Assembly (NCBI GenBank): GCA_019828565.1
Contig: JAHDYR010000009.1
Span: 186,001 to 250,000, forward strand
Direction of reading: 5' to 3'
From: Carpediemonas membranifera
Lineage: Eukaryota > Fornicata
Length of the DNA: 64,000 nt
Positions 42,507 through 50,835 of the stretch are shown here, piece by piece. Within the stretch, counting starts at the first letter, position 1, and every line of letters starts with the position of its first letter. The notes under the pieces are model-generated. The model was not told the DNA's origin and did no database searches. It saw only the letters and a program-made list of their open reading frames with translations. Made by a program: the position numbers and the translations under genes.

Positions 42507-45500
42507 ATGGCGCTCGAAAAGGACGATATTGGCGACAATGCCAATACGACAGATGATAACGCCGTTGAGAAGCGTTTGTCGAGCTATGTCATTCCCCTTT
42601 TGCTCCCTCTCGTCGTGGGCATCTACTTTTCCCACATCGAGACGCTTATCCGCAACGTAGCGCTGGGCACCGTGGCTATCTACCTTCTACGGTCCGTGAA
42701 TGCTCATTTTCTGTCACTTGTGGTGATGACCCTCCTCGTTATGAGCACGGTGATCGCACTCTTTTCCCCCATCTTTCAGGCCTTCCTATACGGCGGTTTC
42801 GCCACGCTGCACCTCCGCGCCGTGGCATTTGCCCAGTTAGTCTCCCTCCAGAGCATCACCGCGGCGCTGTTCATGGCCGTCCAGTCCCCGGCCCTCTATG
42901 GCCTCCACACGTCGTTCCTCAACGCTCTTAGAGCCATGCTCCTCATGCTGGTGCCCCCGATGACCACCATCACCACGTCAGTGCTGCTCATGTTCTTCTT
43001 CTCCGACCGCTCCTTCCCCCTTGCAGTTTGTGTCGCCGAGGCCGCTCTTCTTTCCATCTTCGCCAGGCCGTTTGATGTCAAGGGCGCTGCACACACCGCC
43101 CATCTTATTGGAGCCGGCTTTGTGGCCATCATGCTACTGACTGTGCCGATCACCACAGCTCTCCTGCTCTACTCGTCCTTCTGGGCCGACTTCCTCACAC
43201 TCACACTGAGTCTTATCATGCTCGTTGGTGCCGGTGCCATCAAGATCTTCACCTTCCTCCCGGCCCGCGCCATCGCCGCACTCAGCCCGAGCCTACGGCC
43301 CCACATTACACGGGCGCTCAAGGCGGCCTCAACCATCTCGGACCGCAGGGCCATGATCATCCCGGCCGCCACGATGGTGCTGTCCCACGCCCTGCTCGCG
43401 ATGGTCGCCCCACCCCCCGCGAGCTTCATTCTGTGTGGCCTCCTCGTCCTCTGCGCAGCTCCGTTTCTCCTCATAGTCGAGCCTCGCACCGAAGGCACCG
43501 CACTGCCCCACAGCGAGAGGTCCCGATTCATCCTCGTCGCATTCGTCGCGTTCATGCTCATTGCCGTGGTTGTTGTCGACGTAATCGACTCTGCCAGCTC
43601 TACCCTCGTCCTTGCCCTCACAGTGCTCGTGCCCGCTGTATGGGCAGTCACTGAGCTAGTCAAGGTCACACTCGCCCCGATCACTGTCAGAGTAATTCGT
43701 GCAATTTATGTCATGATTTGGATCGACGTCGTCGTCCTGCCCCTCCACACCCTCGCCGAGAAGTCCCTGGTTGACACTGTAGTCCACCGCATGGCCATGC
43801 TGGTCATTGCCGGCATGCCGTGCCTCGCCCTTGAGACTGGGCCAATCCTTGAGTCAAACAAAGTCCACCCCGTGGCGCTCTGGGCGATCTGGTCAGCCGT
43901 GGCAACTGTCACAGTGCTCAGCTCAGACGTAGTTGTCTCTCTCGTGGCTGCGGGCGGCTTTGTGATGGGGTCCCCCGACATGGATGCCCTGGTCCCGAAC
44001 ATCGAGACGGCCTTTGCCCTCTCCTCCCCTACAGGGTGGGTCCTCCGCGCGGCCATATGGATGGTCATCTCTGGCGCCCTCGCCGCCTACTCTGCCACCC
44101 ACGTCGCCGCTGCCGAGGATGAAAACGACGCGCCCGCCCTTCCCGGTGCCGACCAGCCCAAATTGTCCCGGTCCGAGCGCATTGCCCGCTTCTTCTATAG
44201 CCCAGACACCCGCCCCGCCCTCTCCCAGCGCATGCTCCTCCTCGGAGTCGCCCTGGTCGCTGCTGGCGGATTTATCACAGTCATGGATGGGCCCTGGACT
44301 GAGGCAGACATCCTCGAGACCCCGCCCAAGGTCGGCAGCGAGGTGTTCCTCGCCGCTGCGGTCCTCACCCTACCACTCTTCGCGATGATCATGCCCATGG
44401 GCCGGTCCCTGTTCTTTACGATCATCGTCCTCCTCGGAACACTCTTCGGCATAGTAGCCGTGCCCGACGTGTTCTCCGCATTTGTTCTCGTCGTCATCGT
44501 CATCCAGGTCGGCATCACAGTCGTTGCCTCAGTCGACGCCGCCATAACCGCGCTCACATTTATGACTGTCCTCCCCCTTCTCCTCTGGGTCGCCGGGTCG
44601 GGCATCGTCTACGAGTCTGTTGAGGTCTCGTCCGCCATTCTCACGGTCCTCACCACCCTCGCCCTTGTCGCCGTAGCATGCGGCCTGGTCCTGGCCATCA
44701 CGTACCGTTACATGTACTTCCACCTCCTCATTGCCATAACCTGCACAGGCATGGGCACGAGCTCCCCGCCCGAGGACTACATCCCCAAGTTCGGGTCGAC
44801 GTTCCACCAGTTCATCCTCACTAACACATGCAACGAGCTCTCTCGTCGTGCTGGACCCGCGGCCGTCAGGGCTGGGGCCATGCTCTCCCGACTGGCGTTC
44901 GCCGCGTCGTTCCTGGCCATCGGCTCGTACGGTATGGCCTGTCTCTGGGCCTCGCTGTCTGGCATCACTGTCCACGTCTTCTTCGTCCTCAGCCCGATGC
45001 TCCTCGTCATCACCCGCATCAACATCGCCACTCCACGCAGACGTCTGGCCGTCCTTGTATTCGTGCTGTCACTTAGCCTCTTCCTCCGTTGTCTCACTGA
45101 GCTAACAATCGGCGTCGCTAAGGTCGTAGACGTCCGTTCCGCCATTGTCGGCGGTGACCGGACCATGGAGTGGGCCGAGCTCTGGCGCTGGGGTGTGGTT
45201 GTCTGGCTGGACGGCCTCCGCGTTGCTATGGGTTCTGTCGGCGCCATCCTCCTCGCCCTTGCACTCTGGGTCGGCGACTCTATCGCCCGCGGGGACTCGG
45301 CCGCGTTGTCTGATGTGGCGGCGTCCCTCGGCATTGAAGTGAGCGACTCTGCAGCCAGCCGGGCGATAGGTCTCATGGGTGTGTCGACCAAGAGGCTCCG
45401 GAGACAGATCGCCTCGTTTGTGAAGACCGTGGGCTCCTGGCGGCTCGCGTTCGTCTTCGCTCTCGGCGCGGTGTTCTCGGCTTTTGGGATATATGCAACG

Positions 45501-45587
45501 TACGAGGGCGCTGGCTTGCTCAACCTCGTGGGGCTGGCAGGTTTCGTTTATGCCATCTATGTCACGTGGGAGCTCAAGGCGGAGTGA
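42507..45587 (+). CDS. Large polytopic membrane protein, unknown function
   Basis: 1026 residues from ATG 42507. After a polar N-terminus (~45 residues) almost the whole protein consists of hydrophobic segments of ~20 residues separated by short loops; I count roughly 20-25 possible membrane helices. A hydrophilic loop with DENDAPALPGADQPKLSRSER lies in the middle and separates two halves of similar size. No transporter, channel or enzyme signature is recognised. Internal duplication is possible but not evident by eye. Single exon, strongly GC-rich. TGTAAAT occurs 11 bp after the stop, as in the hSac2-domain gene. Confidence 0.8.
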   Translation: MALEKDDIGDNANTTDDNAVEKRLSSYVIPLLLPLVVGIYFSHIETLIRNVALGTVAIYLLRSVNAHFLSLVVMTLLVMSTVIALFSPIFQAFLYGGFATLHLRAVAFAQLVSLQSITAALFMAVQSPALYGLHTSFLNALRAMLLMLVPPMTTITTSVLLMFFFSDRSFPLAVCVAEAALLSIFARPFDVKGAAHTAHLIGAGFVAIMLLTVPITTALLLYSSFWADFLTLTLSLIMLVGAGAIKIFTFLPARAIAALSPSLRPHITRALKAASTISDRRAMIIPAATMVLSHALLAMVAPPPASFILCGLLVLCAAPFLLIVEPRTEGTALPHSERSRFILVAFVAFMLIAVVVVDVIDSASSTLVLALTVLVPAVWAVTELVKVTLAPITVRVIRAIYVMIWIDVVVLPLHTLAEKSLVDTVVHRMAMLVIAGMPCLALETGPILESNKVHPVALWAIWSAVATVTVLSSDVVVSLVAAGGFVMGSPDMDALVPNIETAFALSSPTGWVLRAAIWMVISGALAAYSATHVAAAEDENDAPALPGADQPKLSRSERIARFFYSPDTRPALSQRMLLLGVALVAAGGFITVMDGPWTEADILETPPKVGSEVFLAAAVLTLPLFAMIMPMGRSLFFTIIVLLGTLFGIVAVPDVFSAFVLVVIVIQVGITVVASVDAAITALTFMTVLPLLLWVAGSGIVYESVEVSSAILTVLTTLALVAVACGLVLAITYRYMYFHLLIAITCTGMGTSSPPEDYIPKFGSTFHQFILTNTCNELSRRAGPAAVRAGAMLSRLAFAASFLAIGSYGMACLWASLSGITVHVFFVLSPMLLVITRINIATPRRRLAVLVFVLSLSLFLRCLTELTIGVAKVVDVRSAIVGGDRTMEWAELWRWGVVVWLDGLRVAMGSVGAILLALALWVGDSIARGDSAALSDVAASLGIEVSDSAASRAIGLMGVSTKRLRRQIASFVKTVGSWRLAFVFALGAVFSAFGIYATYEGAGLLNLVGLAGFVYAIYVTWELKAE

Positions 45588-45694
45588 GCGGCGGTTTGTA
45601 AATATTGATACTAGACTTTGATACTAGACAGTTGCCTCAGCTGACGCGACACAAGCTTGGGCAATCGCGGCGTGTGCAGTTTTGCAGGACCAGT

Positions 45695-46442
45695 ATGGCG
45701 ACCTGCAAGCACTGCAAGAAGGAGCTCGTAGACGCCGCTTGTACATATGCACGCAGAGATGAGGTCTATTGTCGGTTCGTTTCTTCTTTTTGCAGTCTCA
45801 TTCAGCCCATGCTTTGAACGTATGATCCTCCAAGGTCCTAGGCGCGAGATCCTCGGCAAGAAGAACCTTCACAAGATCACGAAGGCTATTATAGAGCTTC
45901 GCATGGATCCTTACGGCATAATACTATGTTACATCCTGAACGAGAGTCTCAAGCGCTTCGAGAACCCCAAGGTGCCGCGGACGGCCCCGCACTACCAGCT
46001 ATACCCGCGGTTCCCCAGCGACATGTCCCCCGAGGACCGCGCATACCTCACCGCCACCTTCCCCAACCTCTTTCTCCCGTTTACTGGCCGCCCCACTCTC
46101 ATCATGGAGCCTAAGGCGCCTCTCCATGCCGCCGTAGAGTTCACATCAGCCCTGTGTCGGGGCGAGTCGGATTCCATTGAACGGTATGCGGCCACGGAGT
46201 TCCCGGCGACCGTTCTCTGGGAGGGTGTGGACGTCGCGGCCAGGCATGTTCGGCCCATGCTGAGCGCCACCCTGGATGAGCTGGAGCAGTTGTGTGGGCT
46301 GCTAGGGCTACGCTATGCACCCATGCCGGAGTACCCATCTGGCTCGGTTGAGGCCGCGTTGGCTGCGGCGATTGAGGGCAGCGGGCTGCAGACTTGGCGG
46401 AATATGGTCAATGTGGCGGATGCCCTGGTCAAGAAGGGGTGA
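45695..46442 (+). CDS. Short Ctu2/Ncs2-like zinc-binding protein, two exons
   Basis: Exon 1 (45695-45774) and exon 2 (45806-46442) join across a 31-nt intron to give 238 residues. The splice completes a zinc-binding pattern: CKHC near the start, then YCRPCF about 20 residues later, followed by REILGKKN. This layout is seen at the N-terminus of the cytoplasmic tRNA 2-thiolation protein Ctu2 (Ncs2), partner of Ctu1 in U34 thiolation. The rest is not clearly Ctu2: I see no SGGxDS-type PP-loop and the protein is about half the usual length. It could be a reduced Ctu2 or another protein with a similar zinc ribbon. The assignment is tentative; that this is a real gene is more secure. Confidence 0.55.
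45775..45805 (+). other. 31-nt intron
   Basis: GTTCGT...CTCATTCAG. Excision joins phase-2 ends and brings the second CxxC pair into frame (YCR|PCF). An AG at 45795 would give a 21-nt intron but leads to a stop codon within five codons. Confidence 0.75.
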
Positions 46443-46610
46443 GACGCGGTCATTGCAGGAGTAAAAGACCGTCTGGTATCGCTGTAACACGTGTACGGTT
46501 TTAGCAAAGTCCTACAGCCAATAGCAAATGAGAATCTGAGTACGAAGCCTTGGTTACCACAACCAACAGCATAGGAAAGACAGGCTATGTACCATCTCCA
46601 GACGAAAGAA

Positions 46611-47447
46611 ATGAATAGGACGATCACAGGCGTCGCAGGCGCAATCTATGGTATCCTTCAAAAGCACACGCAAGAACGACCTCCGGAAGAGCTTGTAGTA
46701 TCTCTGTCGCATCCCCTCCACGTGTTCATTCGGCACTCCAGCGACAACTCCCGCCCGACGTTCAGCAGCATCTATCTCTACCTCTACACCCTTTTCCGGA
46801 AGGCCCAGATAGGTTTGTCCTCTACTCTAGTAGTCTCTCCTCACTCACACAGAACCAGTATGCCCCGCCCAACTCCATTTACCCAGGAATGTATGATCGC
46901 CGCCGTAATGTACCTCCAGCAATTCCTCGAGAAGACGGGCATGCCGTTCACCCAGGCCAGTTGGGAACGGATCACATTCACATGCGTGATGGTCGCCTCT
47001 AAGAGCTGGGACGACATCTCATGCTCCTCTCACTCCTTCAGCCTCTGCTCCGCGGGCAACTTCACCCTGCGCGAGCTCAACAAGATGGAACGCTACCTCT
47101 TGCGCGAGCTCGACTACCAGCTCTATGTTACCAGCCACACGTACCGTGACGTGTACTACGAGCTCAAGGAGATCTGGACCAATGTCGAGCTCGACTCTCG
47201 GTCCGGCAACCCCCTGGCCAAGACGTCTGAGATCGTCAGCAAGTTCAACATCAGACCCGACTTCGGCGTGCGGTATATTTTTGGAGTGAATGAGAAGGCA
47301 CAGCGGACCCAGCCTGAGATCGGGTCGGGCATTGGCACCCTGTCCTCGCCGTATCCTAATATCTCGGAGCGTGCTAGTAGGCCCATGGTGAGGCAGACGC
47401 TGAAGCTGGAACGGAGAGGGATGAACGTGTCGCGTTTCATGCCGTAG
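46611..47447 (+). CDS. Cyclin of the cyclin Y / PHO80 type, with a 5-nt microexon
   Basis: Exons 46611-46812, 46853-46857 and 46887-47447 give 255 residues. ATG 46611 follows gaaagaa; an in-frame ATG at 46587 would add 8 codons. The cyclin box reads SSIYLYLYTLFRKAQI, then EP from the microexon, then ECMIAAVMYL, ASWERITFTCVMVASKSWDD, and LRELNKMERYLLRELDY. This matches the cyclin Y and PHO80/PCL pattern (xPEC, ASKxWDD, NxLE). Such cyclins activate PCTAIRE/Pho85-type kinases. Read without splicing, the frame is also open but carries a 23-residue insert exactly in the cyclin box. Removing the two introns restores family length and the conserved PEC. AATAAA lies ~22 bp after the stop. Confidence 0.85.
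   Translation: MNRTITGVAGAIYGILQKHTQERPPEELVVSLSHPLHVFIRHSSDNSRPTFSSIYLYLYTLFRKAQIGLSSTLVVSPHSHRTSMPRPTPFTQECMIAAVMYLQQFLEKTGMPFTQASWERITFTCVMVASKSWDDISCSSHSFSLCSAGNFTLRELNKMERYLLRELDYQLYVTSHTYRDVYYELKEIWTNVELDSRSGNPLAKTSEIVSKFNIRPDFGVRYIFGVNEKAQRTQPEIGSGIGTLSSPYPNISERASRPMVRQTLKLERRGMNVSRFMP
46813..46852 (+). other. 40-nt intron, first of a pair around a microexon
   Basis: GTTTGT...CTCACACAG. The donor matches the other introns; the acceptor tail resembles the CACACAG 3' end known from Giardia and Trichomonas introns. Alone it would shift the frame; with the next intron the frame is kept. Confidence 0.65.
46858..46886 (+). other. 29-nt intron, second of the pair
   Basis: GTATGC...ATTTACCCAG. 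Together with 46813-46852 it flanks the 5-nt exon AACCA and restores the cyclin box length. The combined excision is 69 nt, a multiple of three. Confidence 0.65.
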
Positions 47448-47604
47448 AGACGGACAGGTGGATAGACAATGAATAAACGGCTGATGCAGTGAGCTTGGCC
47501 TGGGTGTGGGTGTGGGGCGTCTTGGGTGAGTTGTGACTCGGTCGACTCGGGTCCGATGATTTGGCATCTCCGCACCCAGGACAAGACAAAGACGAAAACG
47601 ATTG

Positions 47605-48786
47605 ATGGAACAGCCAGTACGAATAGACGAGGTGATGATGCAACTGCATCAAGCACTAGCCAATGATGAGAGTGGCGTTGATGCTGCAACGATTGTAACA
47701 AGCTATCTCCGGTGTGTCGAGCTGATTACGAAGGCAATGCGCTGCCAACCGGACCAAGAAACATACACAAAGCTCTCACAGTACGGCAAATCATGTTTTG
47801 ATAGGATTAACAAGCTTTCGATGACAATGGGGCCCGCGTCGTACGACGCCTTGAAAGCAAGCATCCCGTGTGCCACGCCTGAACGCCGCACGGACCAGTC
47901 TGAGCTTGCAACGAACGCATACCTCACCCGCAGTGAGCAGCGAGCAGTTGTAGGTTACGACAAGGCGATTGCGTACTACAAGAAGGTCATCCAGGACCTC
48001 CAGGGCGGGCCTGGTCACACCATGGATAGGGCAGGCCTAGCAACGTACAAGACATGCTGCGAGAAGCTCTCAGTCATAGAACTCCACCGAGGTCGAATGG
48101 AATCAATGGCGAAGTCACGGGAAGAGAAGGACAAGACCTCGAGTCTGATGGAGAGGACCCGGTCGAGAGTGGGGCGGGTAATCACCGGCCTGGGCGATAT
48201 TCGGCAGTCGATGGCTCCAGAGCACGCGATTGATGAGGCGACTGAGTCAATCTTGAAAGAAATCAAGAGCACAGAGGCCAGGGAGGACGCGCTCTCATTC
48301 GTTTACCTCATCTCAGACTCAATCAAGGCCGTAGCGACCCGGCTCAATGGCGAGCTGAGTGCGGACGACGTCTACTCCCGCCTCTTCGCCCAGCTCATGC
48401 CAGCCATCCGAGGGAAATACGCCATATGGCTCAGCTCTGAGATAGAAGAGTACCGCATGCGGCTAGCTGGATTTATGAATACAAGCACGTCCAACACCGC
48501 CTCCCTGATCCACCTGACCCGGCTCGAGTCGGCCGAGTCACCGATTAGTCTTGCCGAGATCATGCAGTCCGTGGTTGACTCGCTCAAGACAGACACGTCA
48601 TCGGCAGAGGACCTTGTGGTTCTTGTCATGAGGGCGCTCATGGACTCCCCTGATGTATGCCCTATTGCTGACTGTGCCATCGTTGAGGACCTGGCGCCTG
48701 AGGAGCTGTTCTTGGACGGGAGCAAGACGGCGGGGGTGGCGGCCATACAGGAGGCGACCGCGAGGATACGGCGAAGTGTGCAGTAA
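47605..48786 (+). CDS. MIT-like and VPS9-domain protein, probable Rab5-family GEF
   Basis: 393 residues from ATG 47605. Residues ~20-75 look like a MIT-type three-helix bundle (TIVTSYLRCVELITKAM). The middle is helical and charged. The C-terminal ~160 residues fit a VPS9 domain: SPISLAEIMQSVVDSLK, then TSSAEDLVVLVMRALMDSP, then a conserved-looking end, LDGSKTAGVAAIQEATARI, at the place where VPS9 domains read GEAxYxLTxLExAxxFI. VPS9 domains catalyse nucleotide exchange on Rab5/Vps21 GTPases on early endosomes; MIT domains bind ESCRT-III tails. Both point to endosomal traffic, like Vps16 upstream. The fit is moderate. The stop codon overlaps AGTAAAG. Confidence 0.65.
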   Translation: MEQPVRIDEVMMQLHQALANDESGVDAATIVTSYLRCVELITKAMRCQPDQETYTKLSQYGKSCFDRINKLSMTMGPASYDALKASIPCATPERRTDQSELATNAYLTRSEQRAVVGYDKAIAYYKKVIQDLQGGPGHTMDRAGLATYKTCCEKLSVIELHRGRMESMAKSREEKDKTSSLMERTRSRVGRVITGLGDIRQSMAPEHAIDEATESILKEIKSTEAREDALSFVYLISDSIKAVATRLNGELSADDVYSRLFAQLMPAIRGKYAIWLSSEIEEYRMRLAGFMNTSTSNTASLIHLTRLESAESPISLAEIMQSVVDSLKTDTSSAEDLVVLVMRALMDSPDVCPIADCAIVEDLAPEELFLDGSKTAGVAAIQEATARIRRSVQ

Positions 48787-49000
48787 AGACACTCCGTCCA
48801 TCCGGTGTTCTATTGTTCATTCAGGGTCGATGATTGATTCATTGATAGGAAGGGAGGATGTCCCAGTAACTCGGCGACTGCTGCTCGTAGTGGACATGAA
48901 CCGTCATTGCAGCGGTCTCCTCAATCAGATGAAGATCTCCTCGAGACGACCGATCTGAGCCATTTCGCAGGTTAGCCCAGCGAGATTCCAGCAAAAGTGC

Positions 49001-49392
49001 ATGGCCCAGCAGGAGTTTTATAACGAGCTCCAGAAGCTCCAGATCAAGATGTCTGATCACAGACGTCAGCAAGCATCAGTTTGTGTCCTCACCGCCCAAT
49101 TATCCAGCTCAAGAATCAGGAGATGCTTAAAACTCACGAGATGAAGAGTGCTGAGCTTACAATTCATGATATTGAGGAAACTAAGCCCGAGGCTTGCTAC
49201 GTCGCCGTCGGAAAAGCGTATTACATGAAGCTCAACGATGCCATCGTCGAGAAGCTGAAGGGGACCGTGGCGAAGCTCACAAACGAGCTCACTGTTGTTG
49301 GCAACTCCAAGGCATACGTCGAGAAGCAGATCAGTGCGACTGAATCAGCGCTGACCGAGCTCATCAAGGCGACCCCGCAGGCCCGGCCGTAG
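49001..49392 (+). CDS. PFDN1: Prefoldin subunit 1, two exons
   Basis: Exon 1 (49001-49078, 26 codons) and exon 2 (49108-49392) join across a 29-nt intron to give 120 residues, the usual prefoldin beta-type length. The protein is coiled coil, hairpin, coiled coil. The central signature YVAVGKAYYMK sits where PFDN1 has its VGRMF segment, flanked by the two long helices (NELQKLQIKMSDHRRQQ and KLTNELTVVGNSKAYVEKQ). Prefoldin is a hexamer that delivers unfolded actin and tubulin to the CCT chaperonin in the cytosol. Without the first exon the N-terminal helix would be missing, so the spliced form is preferred. AGTAAAT lies 16 bp after the stop. Confidence 0.85.
49079..49107 (+). other. 29-nt intron
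   Basis: GTTTGT...AATTATCCAG. Phase 0 on both sides; excision links the exon-1 helix to LKNQEMLKTHE without a gap. Confidence 0.8.
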
Positions 49393-49802
49393 ATTTTCCG
49401 ACTTCCAGTAAATGGTCATGCAGCACGGTGGCAATTGATATCGCGAGTACATGGAGCGCATTATCATCAGTCAGGAGTTAAGAAGCATTGCGGCTTGGGC
49501 TGGAAAGGTGCTTCAGAGCAGAATTGTTGAAATGGTCAATTGAAATGGTCTCTGACCGGATTGAGCATTGGAGCTGACCTTGAGTCAGTATACATTCGCA
49601 TTCCGTTTCATGCCACCATGGAATCGCAGTCAATCTCGCCCATGACATCCCCTCTCATGACAACTAGTTCACGCCTATGTCTCCACCACCAATCTCAACC
49701 TTTACGTGAGCAATCATAAATTTGATAAAGTCAAGACTTTTTTCAGCAATCTTTTTTCTCGGAAAAAAAAGCTGGAACCCGAGAGAGCAAGCTAATTCAG
49801 CG
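49393..49802. promoter_or_regulatory. Intergenic region upstream of the uL18 gene
   Basis: 410 bp without a coding region. The last 60 bp before the uL18 start contain T- and A-runs (gactttttt, cttttttctcggaaaaaaaagct). A similar A-run followed by agct precedes Ran (ggaaaaaagctt), suggesting a shared initiator-like element. A 5'-UTR intron (GTGAGC near 49706 to TTTTTTCAG at 49746) is conceivable but unsupported. Confidence 0.4.
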
Positions 49803-50684
49803 ATGCCGTTCAACAACCCCGTTATGAGCCGTGAGTATTTCCGTTCTGCCCAGCTTAAATTCCGTCGTCGCCGTGAGGGCAAGACCGACTACTATGCTCG
49901 CCGCCGCCTTATTGTGTCTGACCTTAACAAGTTCCAGGCCCCTAAGTACCGTTTTGTTGTTCGCCGCACTGCCAAGGATATCATCTGCCAGATCATCTAC
50001 TCCAAGATCAACGGTGACTGCGTCCTTTCCGCTGCTTACTCTCACGAGCTTCCCCGCTACGGCATGAAGCTTGGCCTCACCAACTACGCCGCCGCGTACT
50101 GCACTGGCCTTCTTCTCGCCCGCCGCACCCTCCAGAAGGTTGGCCTTGACGCCGACTACACTGGCGTGACTGAGGTCACTGGTGAAGAGTACCACGTCGA
50201 GGCCGAGGGCGACCGCCGCCCCTTCCGTGCCTTCATGGATGTTGGTCTTACCCGCACCACCACCGGCAACCGTATGTTCGCTGCCCTCAAGGGTGCCGTT
50301 GACGGTGGCCTCGACATCCCCCACTCCACCAAGCGTTTCGCTGGCAACGAGGAGGGCCAGTACGACGCTGAGACCCACCGCGAGCGCATCATGGGCGGCC
50401 ACATCGCCGAGTACATGAACGAGCTCAAGGAGGAGAACCCCGAGGCCTACGAGAAGCAGTTCTCTCGCTTCATCAAGGAGGGCATCGTCGGTGACGACCT
50501 CGTCGGCATCTACGAGAAGGTCCACGCCGCTATCCGAGCCGACCCCGCTCCCGCTGCCAAGAAGGAGCACTTTAAGGGCAAGGACTACTCCCGCACTCGC
50601 ATGTCCCTCGCCCAGCGCAAGGACCGCGTCAAGCAGAAGAAGGCCTCCCGCGCCTGGAAGCTTCAGCAGGAGCTCGACGAGTAA
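49803..50684 (+). CDS. RPL5: 60S ribosomal protein uL18 (L5)
   Basis: 293 residues from ATG 49803; upstream in-frame codons look non-coding, and MPFNNPVMSREYFRSAQ is the expected start. Diagnostic segments: KFRRRREGKTDYYARRRL, RDIICQI-type strand (KDIICQIIYSKINGD), YGMKLGLTNYAAAYCTGLLLARR, GLTRTTTGNRMFAALKGAVD, IPHSTKRFAG, and the basic C-terminus MSLAQRKDRVKQKKAS. uL18 binds 5S rRNA together with uL5 and forms the 5S RNP of the large subunit. Full length, single exon. Third codon positions are a mix of C and T, unlike the G/C-only bias of many neighbours, as is common for very highly expressed genes. The stop overlaps AGTAAAT. Confidence 0.98.
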   Translation: MPFNNPVMSREYFRSAQLKFRRRREGKTDYYARRRLIVSDLNKFQAPKYRFVVRRTAKDIICQIIYSKINGDCVLSAAYSHELPRYGMKLGLTNYAAAYCTGLLLARRTLQKVGLDADYTGVTEVTGEEYHVEAEGDRRPFRAFMDVGLTRTTTGNRMFAALKGAVDGGLDIPHSTKRFAGNEEGQYDAETHRERIMGGHIAEYMNELKEENPEAYEKQFSRFIKEGIVGDDLVGIYEKVHAAIRADPAPAAKKEHFKGKDYSRTRMSLAQRKDRVKQKKASRAWKLQQELDE

Positions 50685-50835
50685 ATTCCTTCACGGTGAT
50701 CTGCGGTGTTGTTGGCTCGAAAGAGCTCAGAGTATCTCAAGTCTGCGTAGCTAGTATTTACTTCGTCGCTCTAGCCAAGGGATGCATGACGTAATACAGC
50801 CCTGACTTCAGCCGATGATCAGTCTTGCCTACTCA

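Noticed and set aside
45605-45629. Tandem repeat ttgatactagac, two copies 13 bp apart
   Set aside because: Only two short copies in an intergenic gap; no sign of function and easily a local slippage product.
46813-46886. Single 74-nt intron in the cyclin gene (GTTTGT...TTTACCCAG)
   Set aside because: Both ends look good, but removing 74 nt shifts the frame out of the cyclin box. Two smaller introns around a 5-nt exon keep it.
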